From Gammaproteobacteria bacterium (GTDB lineage: Bacteria > Pseudomonadota > Gammaproteobacteria > 21-64-14): a DNA stretch of 64,000 bases. This document shows positions 1-8,435 of the stretch, piece by piece. The stretch covers positions 1 through 64,000 of the forward strand of contig JALUXX010000062.1 in assembly GCA_027013145.1 (NCBI GenBank), given 5' to 3'. A program made the position numbers and the translations under genes. The notes beneath the pieces were generated by a model. It had not been told where the DNA came from. It did no database searches and was given only the letters and a program-made list of their open reading frames with translations. Each line of letters opens with the position of its first letter. The first letter of the stretch is position 1.

Positions 1-8
1 GCTCACCC

Positions 9-96
9 ATGGTCTCCTCCTCACTCTCACCGATGGTCCCAGAATCCACTCCATCTTGGCGCATCACGACGCCGAAGTAGAGGGGGAGGAGACCAT
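9..96. repeat. Perfect 12-bp inverted repeat at the window edge
   Basis: Bases 9-20 and 85-96 are exact reverse complements (ATGGTCTCCTCC and its complement) separated by 64 bases. Arms this long and exact at this spacing are unlikely by chance. The interval could be a small inverted-repeat element or the tail of an element cut by the window edge. A plus-strand frame stays open from base 3 to a stop at 78-80, and a minus-strand frame opens at an ATG at 64 and runs off the edge. Neither is recognisable, so no gene is called. Confidence 0.45.
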
Positions 97-101
97 CCCA
101 T

Positions 102-185
102 CGGATGGAGCGCAGCGCAATCCGGGGGGATCTCCTTCGACACCGTGATTCCCCGGATTCCGGCCTGCGGCCTGCATCCGGGCTG
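102..185. repeat. Pair of inverted REP-like palindromes (REPIN-like)
   Basis: Two short palindromes of one family face each other downstream of cydC. The first (102-127) has CGGAT and ATCCG arms around a GC-rich core. The second (151-185) has CCCGGAT and ATCCGGG arms. The sequence class, with CCGGAT and ATCCGG arms around a variable core, is typical of gammaproteobacterial repetitive extragenic palindromes that are mobilised by RAYT transposases. No RAYT gene lies in the window. It may also help terminate transcription of cydDC. Confidence 0.5.
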
Positions 186-237
186 CGAGGGCGCCCCGTC
201 GGATCCGGAGGGCGACGGGGGCGCGGCCGGTGAGCGG

Positions 238-1986
238 TCACCCGCCTGCGTCGGGACGGGCGGAGAAGACCTCGTGCAGGCGGCGATAGCGCCCGCCGCG
301 CGCCATCAGCGTCTCGTGGCGTCCGCGTTCGAGGATGCGTCCGCCCTCCAGCACCGCGATCTCGTCGAAGCGGGCGAGCCCGGCCAGGCGGTGGGTGATG
401 AGGATCAGCGTGCGCTCGCGGGCGTGCTCGAGCACGCCGTCGAGCACCGCGGCGGCCGTGTTCATGTCGAGCCCCTCGGTGGGCTCGTCCAGCAGCAGGA
501 TCGGGGCGGAGCGGAGCAGCACGCGGGCGAGGGCGACGCGGCGCGCCTGGCCGCCCGACAGGCGCAGTCCCCCTTCGCCGACGTAGGTATCGAGCCCCTC
601 CGGCAGGGCCATGATCTCCTCTTCGACCGCCGCCGCCCGCAGTGCCGCGCGCAGTGCGGCCTCGTCCGCCTCCGGCGCCGCCAAGCGCAGGTTCTCGCGG
701 ATCGTCGTGTTGAACAGGTGGGTATCCTGCGTGAGCGCGCCGAACAGGCGGCGTGCGTCCGCGGCGCGATACGCGCGCAGGTCGTGACCGCCGAGGCGCA
801 CGCCGCCTTCCTGGTATTCCCGCAGGCGCAGGAGCAGCGCGGCCAGGGTGCTCTTGCCCGCACCGCTCGGACCCACGACGGCGAGGTGCCGGCCCGCCGC
901 GATCTGGAGATCGATTCCGTCGAGCACCCACGGGCCCGAGGGTTCCATCCGCAGCCGCACGCCGCGCAGTTCGAGCCCGGCGTCGACCGGGTGCGGTGAA
1001 GGCCCGGGGGGATCGGCGATCGCGGGCGGGGCGTCGGCGAGTTCGAAGATGCGACGGGCGGCGGCGAGGGTGTGGCCGAGGTATTGAAAGCCCGCCGGCA
1101 GATCCGACACCGCCTCGAAGCTCGCCATCGCCACGAGTACCAGCATCGGCAATTGCGGCCCGCTCAAGGCGCCGGCGCGCAGCAGCCCGGCACCGAGCAC
1201 GAAGGTCGACCACACCGCGAGCTGCGCCGCCAGCATGGTGCCCGCGGCGCCGAGTCCGGCGATCCGGCTCATGCGCTCCTGGTCCGCGATCAGTGCGCGG
1301 CTCAAGCGCCCGACCCGCTCCGTCTGGCGCGGGAGCGCCCCATAGACGCTCAACTCCGACATCCCGGCCACGGTGTCCACGATCGCGGTTCGCAGCGCCG
1401 CCCCCGTGTGCACGATGCGGGCGCCCGGCCGGCGGCCCAGGTACCCGGTGAGGAGCGGTACGCCGAGCCCGGCGAGCGCGAGCAGGAGCAGGTCGATCGC
1501 CGCGATGCGACCGTCGTAGAGCGCGAGAAAGGCGCACGCGAGCACCGATCCGACCGCGGCGACCACGGCCGGCTGCAGCGTGCGCAGGTAGAAATTGTCC
1601 AGGGCGTCGATGTCGGCGCGGATGCGGCTGAGCAGGTCGCCGCCGCGGTACGGCTGCAGCACGGCGGGGGCGGCCGGTTCGATGCGCGTGTAGAACCATA
1701 CCCGCAGGCGCGCGAGGAAGCGCAGCGTGGCCTCATGGGTGATCAGGCGTTCCAGGTAGCGCCCGCCGGTGCGCAGGATGGCGAACGCGCGGATGGCCGC
1801 GGCCGGGGTGAAATAGTTCATCGTCGCACCGGCGATTCCCGCCGCGGCCATCGCCGCGAGGAACCAGCCCGCGACGCCCATGAGGGCGACGTTGGCCAGC
1901 ACCACGACCAGGGCGACCAGGGTGCCCGCCGCCATCCAGCGCCAGGCCGGGCGGTAGAGCGACAGCAGCCGCAGCAGGGTCTTCAT
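238..1986 (-). CDS. cydC: CydC, ABC exporter subunit for thiol export / cytochrome bd assembly
   Basis: Half-transporter of the heterodimeric CydDC exporter in the inner membrane, which exports cysteine and glutathione to the periplasm and is needed to assemble cytochrome bd oxidase (family knowledge). The 582-residue protein has an N-terminal six-helix ABC membrane domain, then a nucleotide-binding domain with Walker A GPSGAGKST near residue 370, signature LSGGQ near 475, Walker B LLLDEP near 497 and a D-loop. The ATG at 1986 is chosen because it overlaps the cydD stop as ATGA and gives the usual CydC N-terminus; the open frame runs much further upstream but only antisense to or inside cydD. 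No cydAB is visible. A REP pair follows. Confidence 0.93.
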   Translation of the reverse strand: MKTLLRLLSLYRPAWRWMAAGTLVALVVVLANVALMGVAGWFLAAMAAAGIAGATMNYFTPAAAIRAFAILRTGGRYLERLITHEATLRFLARLRVWFYTRIEPAAPAVLQPYRGGDLLSRIRADIDALDNFYLRTLQPAVVAAVGSVLACAFLALYDGRIAAIDLLLLALAGLGVPLLTGYLGRRPGARIVHTGAALRTAIVDTVAGMSELSVYGALPRQTERVGRLSRALIADQERMSRIAGLGAAGTMLAAQLAVWSTFVLGAGLLRAGALSGPQLPMLVLVAMASFEAVSDLPAGFQYLGHTLAAARRIFELADAPPAIADPPGPSPHPVDAGLELRGVRLRMEPSGPWVLDGIDLQIAAGRHLAVVGPSGAGKSTLAALLLRLREYQEGGVRLGGHDLRAYRAADARRLFGALTQDTHLFNTTIRENLRLAAPEADEAALRAALRAAAVEEEIMALPEGLDTYVGEGGLRLSGGQARRVALARVLLRSAPILLLDEPTEGLDMNTAAAVLDGVLEHARERTLILITHRLAGLARFDEIAVLEGGRILERGRHETLMARGGRYRRLHEVFSARPDAGG

Positions 1987-3791
1987 ACTCCCTCCAGGCC
2001 GGCCGTGAGCAGGGCGCGGTAGAGCCCGTCCCGCGCCGCGAGCGCGCGATGCGTGCCGCTCTCGACGATGCGGCCGCGGTCGAGCACCAGGATGCGGTCG
2101 GCCTCGCGCACCGTGGCCAGGCGGTGCGCGACCGTCAGCACCGCCCGGCCCGCCGACAGCCGCTGCAGGGCGCGCCCGATGCGCTCCTCGCTGTGCGCGT
2201 CGAGGCTCGCCGTGGCCTCGTCCATCAACACCAGCGGGGCGTCCTTGAGAAAGGCCCGCGCCAGGGCCAGGCGCTGGGTCTCGCCGCCGGAGAGCCCGCG
2301 CCCGCCTTCGCCGACGAGCGTGTCGTAGCCCCGCGGCAGCGCGCGGATGAACTCGTCGGCGAAGGCGTCGCGCGCCGCGGCCTCGACGCGCGCGGCGTCC
2401 GCGCCGGGATCGGCCAGGCGGATGTTGTCGCGCACCGTCCCGTGGAACAGGCGCGGGCGCTGCGGGACCCAGGCGATCGCGCGGCGCCATTCGTCCGGGT
2501 CGAGGTCCTCCAGCGCGGTCCCGTCGATCGATACCCGGCCCTCCGTCGGTTGGAGGAAGCCCAGGAGGAGATGGAGCAGCGTACTCTTGCCGGCGCCGGT
2601 GGGTCCGACGAGGGCGATGCGTTCCCCGCGTTTCAGGGTCAGGGAGACATCGTCGAGGACCCATGGGCCGTCGTCGTAGCGGCAGCGCACCCGCTCGAGG
2701 CGCAGCTCGTGCACCGCCACCGGGGCCGGCGCGCGCCGCGCCGGTGCGGTGTGGACCGGTGGTGCGACGGGTGTCTCCAGGATCGCGGCGATGCGCTCGG
2801 CCGCGCCGATGGCCTCCATGCGCGCGTGGTAGTGGGTGCCGAGGGTGCGCAGCGGCAGATAGAACTCGGGGGCGAGGAGCAGCACCAGGAAACCGGTCTC
2901 GAAGTGCAGGTCGCCCCAAAGCAGGCGAAAACCGACCAGGACCGCCACCAGCGCGATACTGACGACGGCGAGGAACTCCAGGGCGAGCGAGGAGAGAAAG
3001 GCGATCCGCAGCACCGCCATGGTGCTCCTGCGGTACTCCTCCGAGAGGCGGGCGACCATTTCGGCCTCGCGGCGGCTGGCGTCGAAGAGCTTGAGGGTGG
3101 TCAGTCCCTGCAGGGCATCGAGAAAATGGGCGCTCAAACGGGCCAGTCGGCGCCACTGACGGCGATTCAGGGATTCGGCGCCCTTTCCGATCAGGATCAT
3201 GAAAAAGGGGATCGCCGGACCGGTGACGAGCAGGACCGTCCCCGAGATCCAGTCCTGCGCGTAGACCACCGCGAGGATCGCCGCCGGTACCAGGACCGCG
3301 AGGGCCATCTGCGGGAGGAACCGGGCGTAGTAGCCCTCGAGCGCCTCGACCCCGTCGGCGAGCGTGTTGGCCAGCTCGCCGCGGTGCTCGCCCGTCAGCC
3401 GCAGCGGTCCGAGGGTGCGCAGCCGCTCGAGCAGGCGCATGCGCAGCCCGTGCTTGACGGTGGCCGCCGCCCGGAACGCCGCCCACTGCGTGAGCGCGGT
3501 CACCGCGGCGCGGGCCGCGAACACCGCGAGCAGGCCGTACAGCTCCGGCGCCAGTACCGTCGGCCCGAGCCGGTGGAAGACGGCGCCGGCCACGACCCGC
3601 GCGAGGAGCCAAGCTTGGACGATGAGCAGCACGCCGCCGCACAGACCCAGTGCGACGGCGGCGCGCAACGCGACGGAGCCGCCGCCGGCGTTGCTCCGCA
3701 GCCATGCATCGGCGGGTGCGCCCGCGCCACCCGCGGTTTCATCCCGCATTTCCGTGTGCCGCTCGGCGGTGGGTGTCGGCGACCGGCTCAT
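1983..3791 (-). CDS. cydD: CydD, ABC exporter subunit for thiol export / cytochrome bd assembly
   Basis: First gene of the cydDC pair and partner half-transporter of CydC. It has an ABC transmembrane domain (about residues 30-330) and a C-terminal ATPase domain with Walker A GPTGAGKST near residue 397, an LSGGE signature near 494 and Walker B LVLMDEA. The start is uncertain: a GTG at 3812, tandem ATGs at 3794 and 3791, and an ATG at 3749 are in frame. I prefer 3791 because GGAG lies six bases upstream, giving about 602 residues. It is translationally coupled to cydC by a 4-bp ATGA overlap. It is divergent from sodB across a 333-bp gap. Confidence 0.93.
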   Translation of the reverse strand: MSRSPTPTAERHTEMRDETAGGAGAPADAWLRSNAGGGSVALRAAVALGLCGGVLLIVQAWLLARVVAGAVFHRLGPTVLAPELYGLLAVFAARAAVTALTQWAAFRAAATVKHGLRMRLLERLRTLGPLRLTGEHRGELANTLADGVEALEGYYARFLPQMALAVLVPAAILAVVYAQDWISGTVLLVTGPAIPFFMILIGKGAESLNRRQWRRLARLSAHFLDALQGLTTLKLFDASRREAEMVARLSEEYRRSTMAVLRIAFLSSLALEFLAVVSIALVAVLVGFRLLWGDLHFETGFLVLLLAPEFYLPLRTLGTHYHARMEAIGAAERIAAILETPVAPPVHTAPARRAPAPVAVHELRLERVRCRYDDGPWVLDDVSLTLKRGERIALVGPTGAGKSTLLHLLLGFLQPTEGRVSIDGTALEDLDPDEWRRAIAWVPQRPRLFHGTVRDNIRLADPGADAARVEAAARDAFADEFIRALPRGYDTLVGEGGRGLSGGETQRLALARAFLKDAPLVLMDEATASLDAHSEERIGRALQRLSAGRAVLTVAHRLATVREADRILVLDRGRIVESGTHRALAARDGLYRALLTAGLEGV

Positions 3792-3882
3792 CATACGCTC
3801 CGGCCGCCGCACCCTTCATGCCGCTGATCCGCAACTCCCGCGTCCGCGTCACGGTTTGCGCTGCGGATCCCGGCGAAAGATC

Positions 3883-3894
3883 GGTCATTTGACC
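3883..3894. promoter_or_regulatory. Possible operator palindrome over the sodB -35 element
   Basis: GGTCA-N2-TGACC is a perfect 5-bp inverted repeat whose right arm is part of the TTGACC -35 hexamer of the predicted sodB promoter. Flanking bases extend the symmetry imperfectly (CGAAA and TTTCG). A factor bound here would block RNA polymerase. The regulator cannot be named from sequence alone; the site does not look like a Fur box. Confidence 0.35.
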
Positions 3895-3916
3895 TTTCGT
3901 GCGGAATCGGTACGAT
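3889..3916 (+). promoter_or_regulatory. Predicted sigma-70 promoter of sodB
   Basis: TTGACC (3889-3894), a 16-bp spacer and TACGAT (3911-3916), the latter within a short AT-rich run. Transcription would begin near 3923, giving an untranslated leader of about 200 bases before the sodB start codon. This lies in the 333-bp divergent gap between cydD and sodB. No clear cydD promoter was found on the other strand. Confidence 0.55.
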
Positions 3917-4124
3917 AAATGGCCCCGGCACACCCCGCCGCCAGGGGGCGCAGCCCGGTGTCGCCGTGGTGGCGCCGGCGTTACGGGGCCGTTGCATCTG
4001 CGGGCCGATCTGCTGCGACGTTCCGTGGCGGTTCCGCGTACGATTTCGGATTCCCCCTGCAACCGGACGCGCAGAGTTTGCGCGCCCGTGCGCCGAACGG
4101 TCATCGTCAATCAAGGAGGTCGTC

Positions 4125-4763
4125 ATGAGCAGTGCCGCAACCGATGTCGCCCGGGAGGGCGCCCTGCGAGGAGCCGACGGAAAGTTCGCGCTCCCCGACC
4201 TGCCCTACGGTATGAGCGCGCTGGCGCCGCACGTCTCGGAGGAGACGCTCCAGTTTCATTACGGGAAGCACCACGCCACCTACGTCGCCAACCTGAACAA
4301 GCTGACCGCCGGAACCGAATTCGAAGGCGCCTCGATCCCGGAGATCATTCGCAAGGCGCCTGCGGGGGGCGTGTTCAACAACGCCGCCCAGGTGTGGAAC
4401 CACACCTTCTACTGGCACTGCCTGAGCCCCAATGGCGGCGGGAAGCCGGCCGGGGATCTCGCCGCGGCGATCGACAAGGCCTTCGGATCCTACGACGCCT
4501 TCAAGGAGAAGTTCACGCAGGCGGCGGTGACGCTGTTCGGCTCGGGCTGGGCGTGGCTGGTGCGCGGCGCCGACGGCTCGCTCGCGATCGAGGGGACCTC
4601 GAACGCCGGCAACCCCATGACCGCCGGCAAGACGCCGCTGCTCACCTGCGACGTCTGGGAGCACGCCTACTACATCGATTACCGCAACGCGCGGCCCAAG
4701 TACCTGGAGGCCTTCTGGAGCTTGGTGAACTGGGACTTCGTGGCCCGCAACCACGGAGGCTGA
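4125..4763 (+). CDS. sodB: Iron superoxide dismutase
   Basis: Converts superoxide to oxygen and hydrogen peroxide in the cytoplasm. The 212-residue protein carries all four metal ligands: His45 (FHYGKHH), His93 (WNHTFYW), Asp176 and His180 (DVWEHAYY). Gln89 in AAQVW is the residue position typical of iron rather than manganese enzymes. It is about 19 residues longer than E. coli SodB because of a hydrophilic N-terminal extension with no signal peptide. The ATG at 4125 is supported by AAGGAGGT at 4113-4120. It stands alone, with its own promoter near 3889, between divergent cydD and convergent psiE. Confidence 0.96.
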   Translation: MSSAATDVAREGALRGADGKFALPDLPYGMSALAPHVSEETLQFHYGKHHATYVANLNKLTAGTEFEGASIPEIIRKAPAGGVFNNAAQVWNHTFYWHCLSPNGGGKPAGDLAAAIDKAFGSYDAFKEKFTQAAVTLFGSGWAWLVRGADGSLAIEGTSNAGNPMTAGKTPLLTCDVWEHAYYIDYRNARPKYLEAFWSLVNWDFVARNHGG

Positions 4764-4796
4764 TCGTCCAAGGGCCGGCGCGGCGCGGGGGCGGCG

Positions 4797-5246
4797 TCAG
4801 TCCCCGCGCCGCGCGGGCTGATGTTCCATCATGATCTTCTCGCGCTGGAACACGAGGACGGAGGCGATGCGCAGGGCGCCGAGTACGAACAACAGGGCGC
4901 TCAACGCGTAGATCTGCGCGACCTCGATCTTTCCCTCGAACAGCCGGATCATGATCTCGCGCAGGACGAAGACGATGGCCGCGTCGACGATGAAGGTCAT
5001 GCGCAGGCGGTGCGTGCTGAAGTAGCCGACCAGCGAGCGGGAGAGTTCGATCAGGACGAACAGCGTGAGCACCTCGGAGATCATCTGCTGATACTCGCGC
5101 ATGATGTCGGCATGGATCACCAGGTCGCCGAGGTTGAAGAACAGGCGGATCAGTCCGACGATCAGCCCGACGGTGATGAACAGCAGCAACACCGCGAAGA
5201 TCGCGTCGGTCACCCGATCGAACAGGCGCATGTAGGGGATCTTCAT
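4797..5246 (-). CDS. psiE: PsiE-family membrane protein
   Basis: Phosphate-starvation-inducible PsiE family; the molecular function is not established. The 149-residue protein is mostly four hydrophobic helices (about residues 12-35, 55-78, 82-100 and 110-130) with short charged loops, and ends in a basic tail. The ATG at 5246 is preferred over a GTG at 5261 because GGAG lies eight bases before it. It is convergent with sodB (33-bp gap) and divergent from the methyltransferase. No clear Pho box was seen upstream. Confidence 0.8.
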   Translation of the reverse strand: MKIPYMRLFDRVTDAIFAVLLLFITVGLIVGLIRLFFNLGDLVIHADIMREYQQMISEVLTLFVLIELSRSLVGYFSTHRLRMTFIVDAAIVFVLREIMIRLFEGKIEVAQIYALSALLFVLGALRIASVLVFQREKIMMEHQPARRGD

Positions 5247-5380
5247 GGCTACGCTCCGCACCGCGCCGCCGGGACCCCTCCGCGGAGCGGCGCGGTGCCC
5301 AGTCTATCGCAAAAGACCCGCCGCGGTGCGGGCCGCGCGCGCAACGCCGGGCGGTTGCGCCCCGCAGGTGCGGTGGCACG

Positions 5381-6223
5381 GTGAGTGAGGACGCCGATCG
5401 GACCGAAGCGGTCATCGCGCTCTTCGACCGCGTCGCTTCCGGCTACGATCACGAGTCGTTGCGCCTGTTTCCCTTCGCCGCCGACCGCCTGCTGCGGCAC
5501 GTGCCGGTCGCCCCCGGCGCGCGGGTCCTCGACGTCGCCACCGGCACCGGGGCGGTGGCGGTCGCCGCCGCGCAGATGGCGGCACCCGGCGGCCGCGTCA
5601 CGGCGATCGACCTATCCGAGGGGATGCTGGCGCGTGCCGAGGGCAAGGCGCGTGCGCTGGGGCTGTCCAACATCGACCTGCATCGCATGGACGCGGGCGC
5701 GCTCGAGTTCCGCAGCGGCTACTTCGACGTCGTGCTGTGTGGTTTCGGTCTGTTCTTCCTGGCGGACATGGAACGCGCGGTGCGCGGGTGGGTGCGCGTG
5801 ACCCGGCCCGGAGGCCGCGTCGCCTTCAGCGCCTTCGCCCCCGGTTCCTTCGAACCCCTGGGCGCGCGGCTGTTCGCCGCCCTGGAGCGCGCCGGGGTCC
5901 GCGCCGCGGATGCCGCGCCGCCCGCCTGGCGGCGGCTGGAGGAGACGGCGACCTGCCGCGCGCTGCTCGAGCGGGCCGGGCTGGAGGCGGTGCGCGTGGA
6001 GGAGGAGTCGATCGCCTACCGCCTCGCGGACGCCTCGGCCTGGTGGGACGCGGTCTGGAACAGCGGCATGCGTGCCTACGTGGAGGCGCTGGACGGGCCG
6101 GCGCGCGAGCGGCTGCGCGCCGCCCACCTGGCCGAGGTGCAGGCCGAGGCGCCCGCCGACGGTATCCGCCTTCAGGTAAACGTCCGCTTTGTCCACGGCC
6201 GCAAGCCGGATCGAGGCTCCTAG
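5381..6223 (+). CDS. SAM-dependent methyltransferase, UbiE/class I type
   Basis: Class I (Rossmann) methyltransferase of the UbiE/MenG-like group. The 280-residue protein has the SAM motif I VLDVATGTG near residues 49-57, an acidic residue closing motif II (VTAIDLS), and a post-motif GLFFLADMERAVR segment as in UbiE relatives. The C-terminal third is not UbiE-like and may form the substrate lid, so the substrate is unknown. It is probably not the ubiquinone enzyme. The start is a GTG. The stop overlaps the stop of the convergent MFS gene by 4 bp (CTAG), so the two share their 3' ends. Confidence 0.8.
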   Translation: MSEDADRTEAVIALFDRVASGYDHESLRLFPFAADRLLRHVPVAPGARVLDVATGTGAVAVAAAQMAAPGGRVTAIDLSEGMLARAEGKARALGLSNIDLHRMDAGALEFRSGYFDVVLCGFGLFFLADMERAVRGWVRVTRPGGRVAFSAFAPGSFEPLGARLFAALERAGVRAADAAPPAWRRLEETATCRALLERAGLEAVRVEEESIAYRLADASAWWDAVWNSGMRAYVEALDGPARERLRAAHLAEVQAEAPADGIRLQVNVRFVHGRKPDRGS

Positions 6224-7473
6224 GGTTCCCCGGGGGTGACCGCGGGCCCGTCGTCCGGCGCCGCGCGCGGGTCGAGTTCGCTGAGCACGGGGGTGGTGCG
6301 GGTCAGGGTGACGAAAGGGCTGCGCTCGGGCCCCGGGCCGGTGCGCCGGCGCAGGATCGTCGCGACGGTCCCGAAGGCGGCGCTGGTGAAGAACAGATAG
6401 GCGAACAGCCCGTCGGGTCCGAGGAGGGTCATGGCGGGCGCCGCCAGCAGCGGCCCGAGGGCCGAGCCGGTACCCCAGATCAGGAGCAGGCCGGCGCTCA
6501 CGGAGACGAAGTGGCGCCGGTCGGCGAGGTCGTTGGCGTGCGCGACGCTGAGCGGATAGAGGGTGTAGCTGAGCCCCCCGAACAGCGCCGCCAGGACGAG
6601 CAGAGCGGGCAGCGACCGCCCGCCCACCCACCACATCCCGAGCGCGGCGATCGCGACCCCGAAATGGACCGCCCCGATCAGGCGCACCCGGTCGAGCCGG
6701 TCGGAGAGCACCCCGACCGGCCACTGCAGCAGCAGCCCGCCGACCACCGCGACCCCCATCAGGCCCGAGACTCCGCCGATCCCGAGTCCCGAACGCACCC
6801 CGTAGACGGGGGCCAGCGCGGCGAAGGCGGCCCCGGTGAGGCCGGCGGCGAAGGCGCCCAGGGCCCCCGCGGGCGCCGTGCGCAGGAGGTCCAGCGGGCC
6901 GAAGTGCGACCATTCCGGGAGCGTCGGGTGGACCGCACGGGTGAGTGAGACGGGCAGCGCCGAGAGGGCCAGCAGCACGGCCGCGAGGAGGATCGGAGCG
7001 AGCGTGTGCGGGTCGCCGAGGTTGAGGAGGAGCTGGCCGATCCCGAGTGCGAGGATGGAGGTGGCGGCGTAGAGGGAGAACAGCCGCCCGCGGTTGCGGG
7101 CGTCGGCGTGCGCATTGAGCCAGCTCTCGATGACCAGATAGAGGCCGGCGACGGCGAAGCCGGTCAGCGCCCGCAGCACGAGCCAGGCCGCGGGAGAGGT
7201 CAACAGGCCGTGCAGCAGCGCGGCGCTGGTGGCGGCGGAGGCGAAGGCGGCGAAGGCGCGGATGTGGCCGACGGCGCGGATGACGCCCCCGCCCGTGAAC
7301 GCCCCGCTGACGAGCCCGGCGAAGTAGGCGGCCATGACCACGCCGATGGTGGGCGCCGGCCAGCCGGCCAGACCCATGAACACGCTCAAATAGATCCCGA
7401 GCAGCCCGTTCCCCGCCATGAGGAGGGCGACGGAGACGAACAGCGCGCGCGATGGGATCAGTCCCTGCCGCAT
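6220..7473 (-). CDS. MFS transporter, YcaD-like
   Basis: Major facilitator superfamily permease of 417 residues with about twelve hydrophobic segments and a hydrophilic C-terminal tail of about 35 residues. The N-terminal half carries IESWLNAHADARNRGR, typical of the YcaD/UMF group, whose members are often annotated as sugar or drug-like transporters; the substrate is unknown. It lies just downstream of the ATP-grasp gene in the same orientation (31-bp gap), so co-transcription is likely. Confidence 0.82.
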   Translation of the reverse strand: MRQGLIPSRALFVSVALLMAGNGLLGIYLSVFMGLAGWPAPTIGVVMAAYFAGLVSGAFTGGGVIRAVGHIRAFAAFASAATSAALLHGLLTSPAAWLVLRALTGFAVAGLYLVIESWLNAHADARNRGRLFSLYAATSILALGIGQLLLNLGDPHTLAPILLAAVLLALSALPVSLTRAVHPTLPEWSHFGPLDLLRTAPAGALGAFAAGLTGAAFAALAPVYGVRSGLGIGGVSGLMGVAVVGGLLLQWPVGVLSDRLDRVRLIGAVHFGVAIAALGMWWVGGRSLPALLVLAALFGGLSYTLYPLSVAHANDLADRRHFVSVSAGLLLIWGTGSALGPLLAAPAMTLLGPDGLFAYLFFTSAAFGTVATILRRRTGPGPERSPFVTLTRTTPVLSELDPRAAPDDGPAVTPGEP

Positions 7474-7504
7474 GGGTCGCCGGCGCTCCGGGCCGCGGGG
7501 GCGT

Positions 7505-8314
7505 TCAGCCCGCGCGCGGCAACGGCCGCGGGTCGGGGTCGATTGCGGGCGCGCCGCGGCGCTCGAGCAGCGCCTGGATCCGCGGCCCCAGGGCGATGCC
7601 GGCCCGGGTCAGGGCCTGGTTGCCGAACAGCGTATTGAACTCCAGCAGGAACCACCGGCCACCCACGCAGGCCAGGTCGAAGCCGGCATGATCGACCCCG
7701 AGACGGGTGGCCACATCGGTCACCAGCGCCAGCGGCTCGTCCGGGACCCCGTCGAAGAGGATCCGCGCACCGCGGGCGACGTTGTGATGGAACGCGTCGG
7801 GCGGACCCACCCGCCAGTAGGCCGTGACCACCTCGTCCCCGACCCAGACCACCCGCAGGTCGCGATCGATCGGCAGGTACTCCTGTACGTAGAGCACCGG
7901 GTGGCTGCGCGCGTAGGCGCGCCACGCGGCGGCGTCGTCGATGCGCCGCACGCCCCGCCCCATCGAGCTGCGCGGCTCCTTGACGACGAACGGGAAGTCG
8001 AACTCCTCCGGGATCCGCCGCTCGGCGTCGTCGGTCGACGCCAGGATGCGGGTCTCGGGCACGTGCTGCGGACAGATCGCCCAGAAGGCGCGCGTCATCT
8101 CCGGCTTGTCGTGGCCCAGATGGTAGCTCGCCGGGCTCGGGAACAGGCGCCGGCCCATGCCGTAGACCAGGGCGTTCACCTGCCAGTATTCGGGGAACAG
8201 CACCCAGTCGCTTTCGGCGATCTCCGCGCGGTGGCGGAACATCCACTCCGGCTTGAGGTAACGCACCCCGGGGATATCGAAGGTGCGCAGGGGGTCGAAG
8301 GAGAGCAGGCGCAT
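7505..8314 (-). CDS. ATP-grasp ligase, RimK/glutathione-synthase type
   Basis: Predicted carboxylate-amine ligase of 269 residues. An N-terminal pre-ATP-grasp domain is followed by ATP-grasp elements: FPFVVKEPRSSMGRGV (the glycine-rich ATP loop), YVQEYLPIDRDLRVVWVG, and the Mg-binding end WFLLEFNTLFGNQ. The protein is shorter than RimK or GshB, and the substrate pair cannot be told. The ATG at 8314 is chosen because the family-like sequence begins there; the longer frame upstream is low-complexity Arg/Pro. It sits between sthA upstream and the MFS gene downstream, all on the minus strand. Confidence 0.78.
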   Translation of the reverse strand: MRLLSFDPLRTFDIPGVRYLKPEWMFRHRAEIAESDWVLFPEYWQVNALVYGMGRRLFPSPASYHLGHDKPEMTRAFWAICPQHVPETRILASTDDAERRIPEEFDFPFVVKEPRSSMGRGVRRIDDAAAWRAYARSHPVLYVQEYLPIDRDLRVVWVGDEVVTAYWRVGPPDAFHHNVARGARILFDGVPDEPLALVTDVATRLGVDHAGFDLACVGGRWFLLEFNTLFGNQALTRAGIALGPRIQALLERRGAPAIDPDPRPLPRAG

Positions 8315-8435
8315 GGTAACGGCCCGAACGCTAGGAGCCGAAGGTCGGGGACACGGGGATCGGCGGGCCCCGGCCGGGCGGGGCGCCGACGCGCGCATTA
8401 GATGTCGGGCGCCCGCTTCCGTCAAGCCCCCGCGG

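Noticed and set aside
3-80. Possible gene fragments at the window start on either strand
   Set aside because: Both frames are about 20 codons within the window and match nothing recognised, so no gene is claimed.
238-3705. Very long frame (1155 codons) covering cydC and running antisense-style through cydD
   Set aside because: Only the part from 1986 downward is CydC; the upstream part is a different frame of cydD with Arg/Pro-rich, non-homologous sequence. High GC content creates such open frames throughout.
2049-3827. 592-codon plus-strand frame
   Set aside because: It lies antisense to cydD, is rich in Gln, Arg, Asp and His with no domain, and has no start-site signals.
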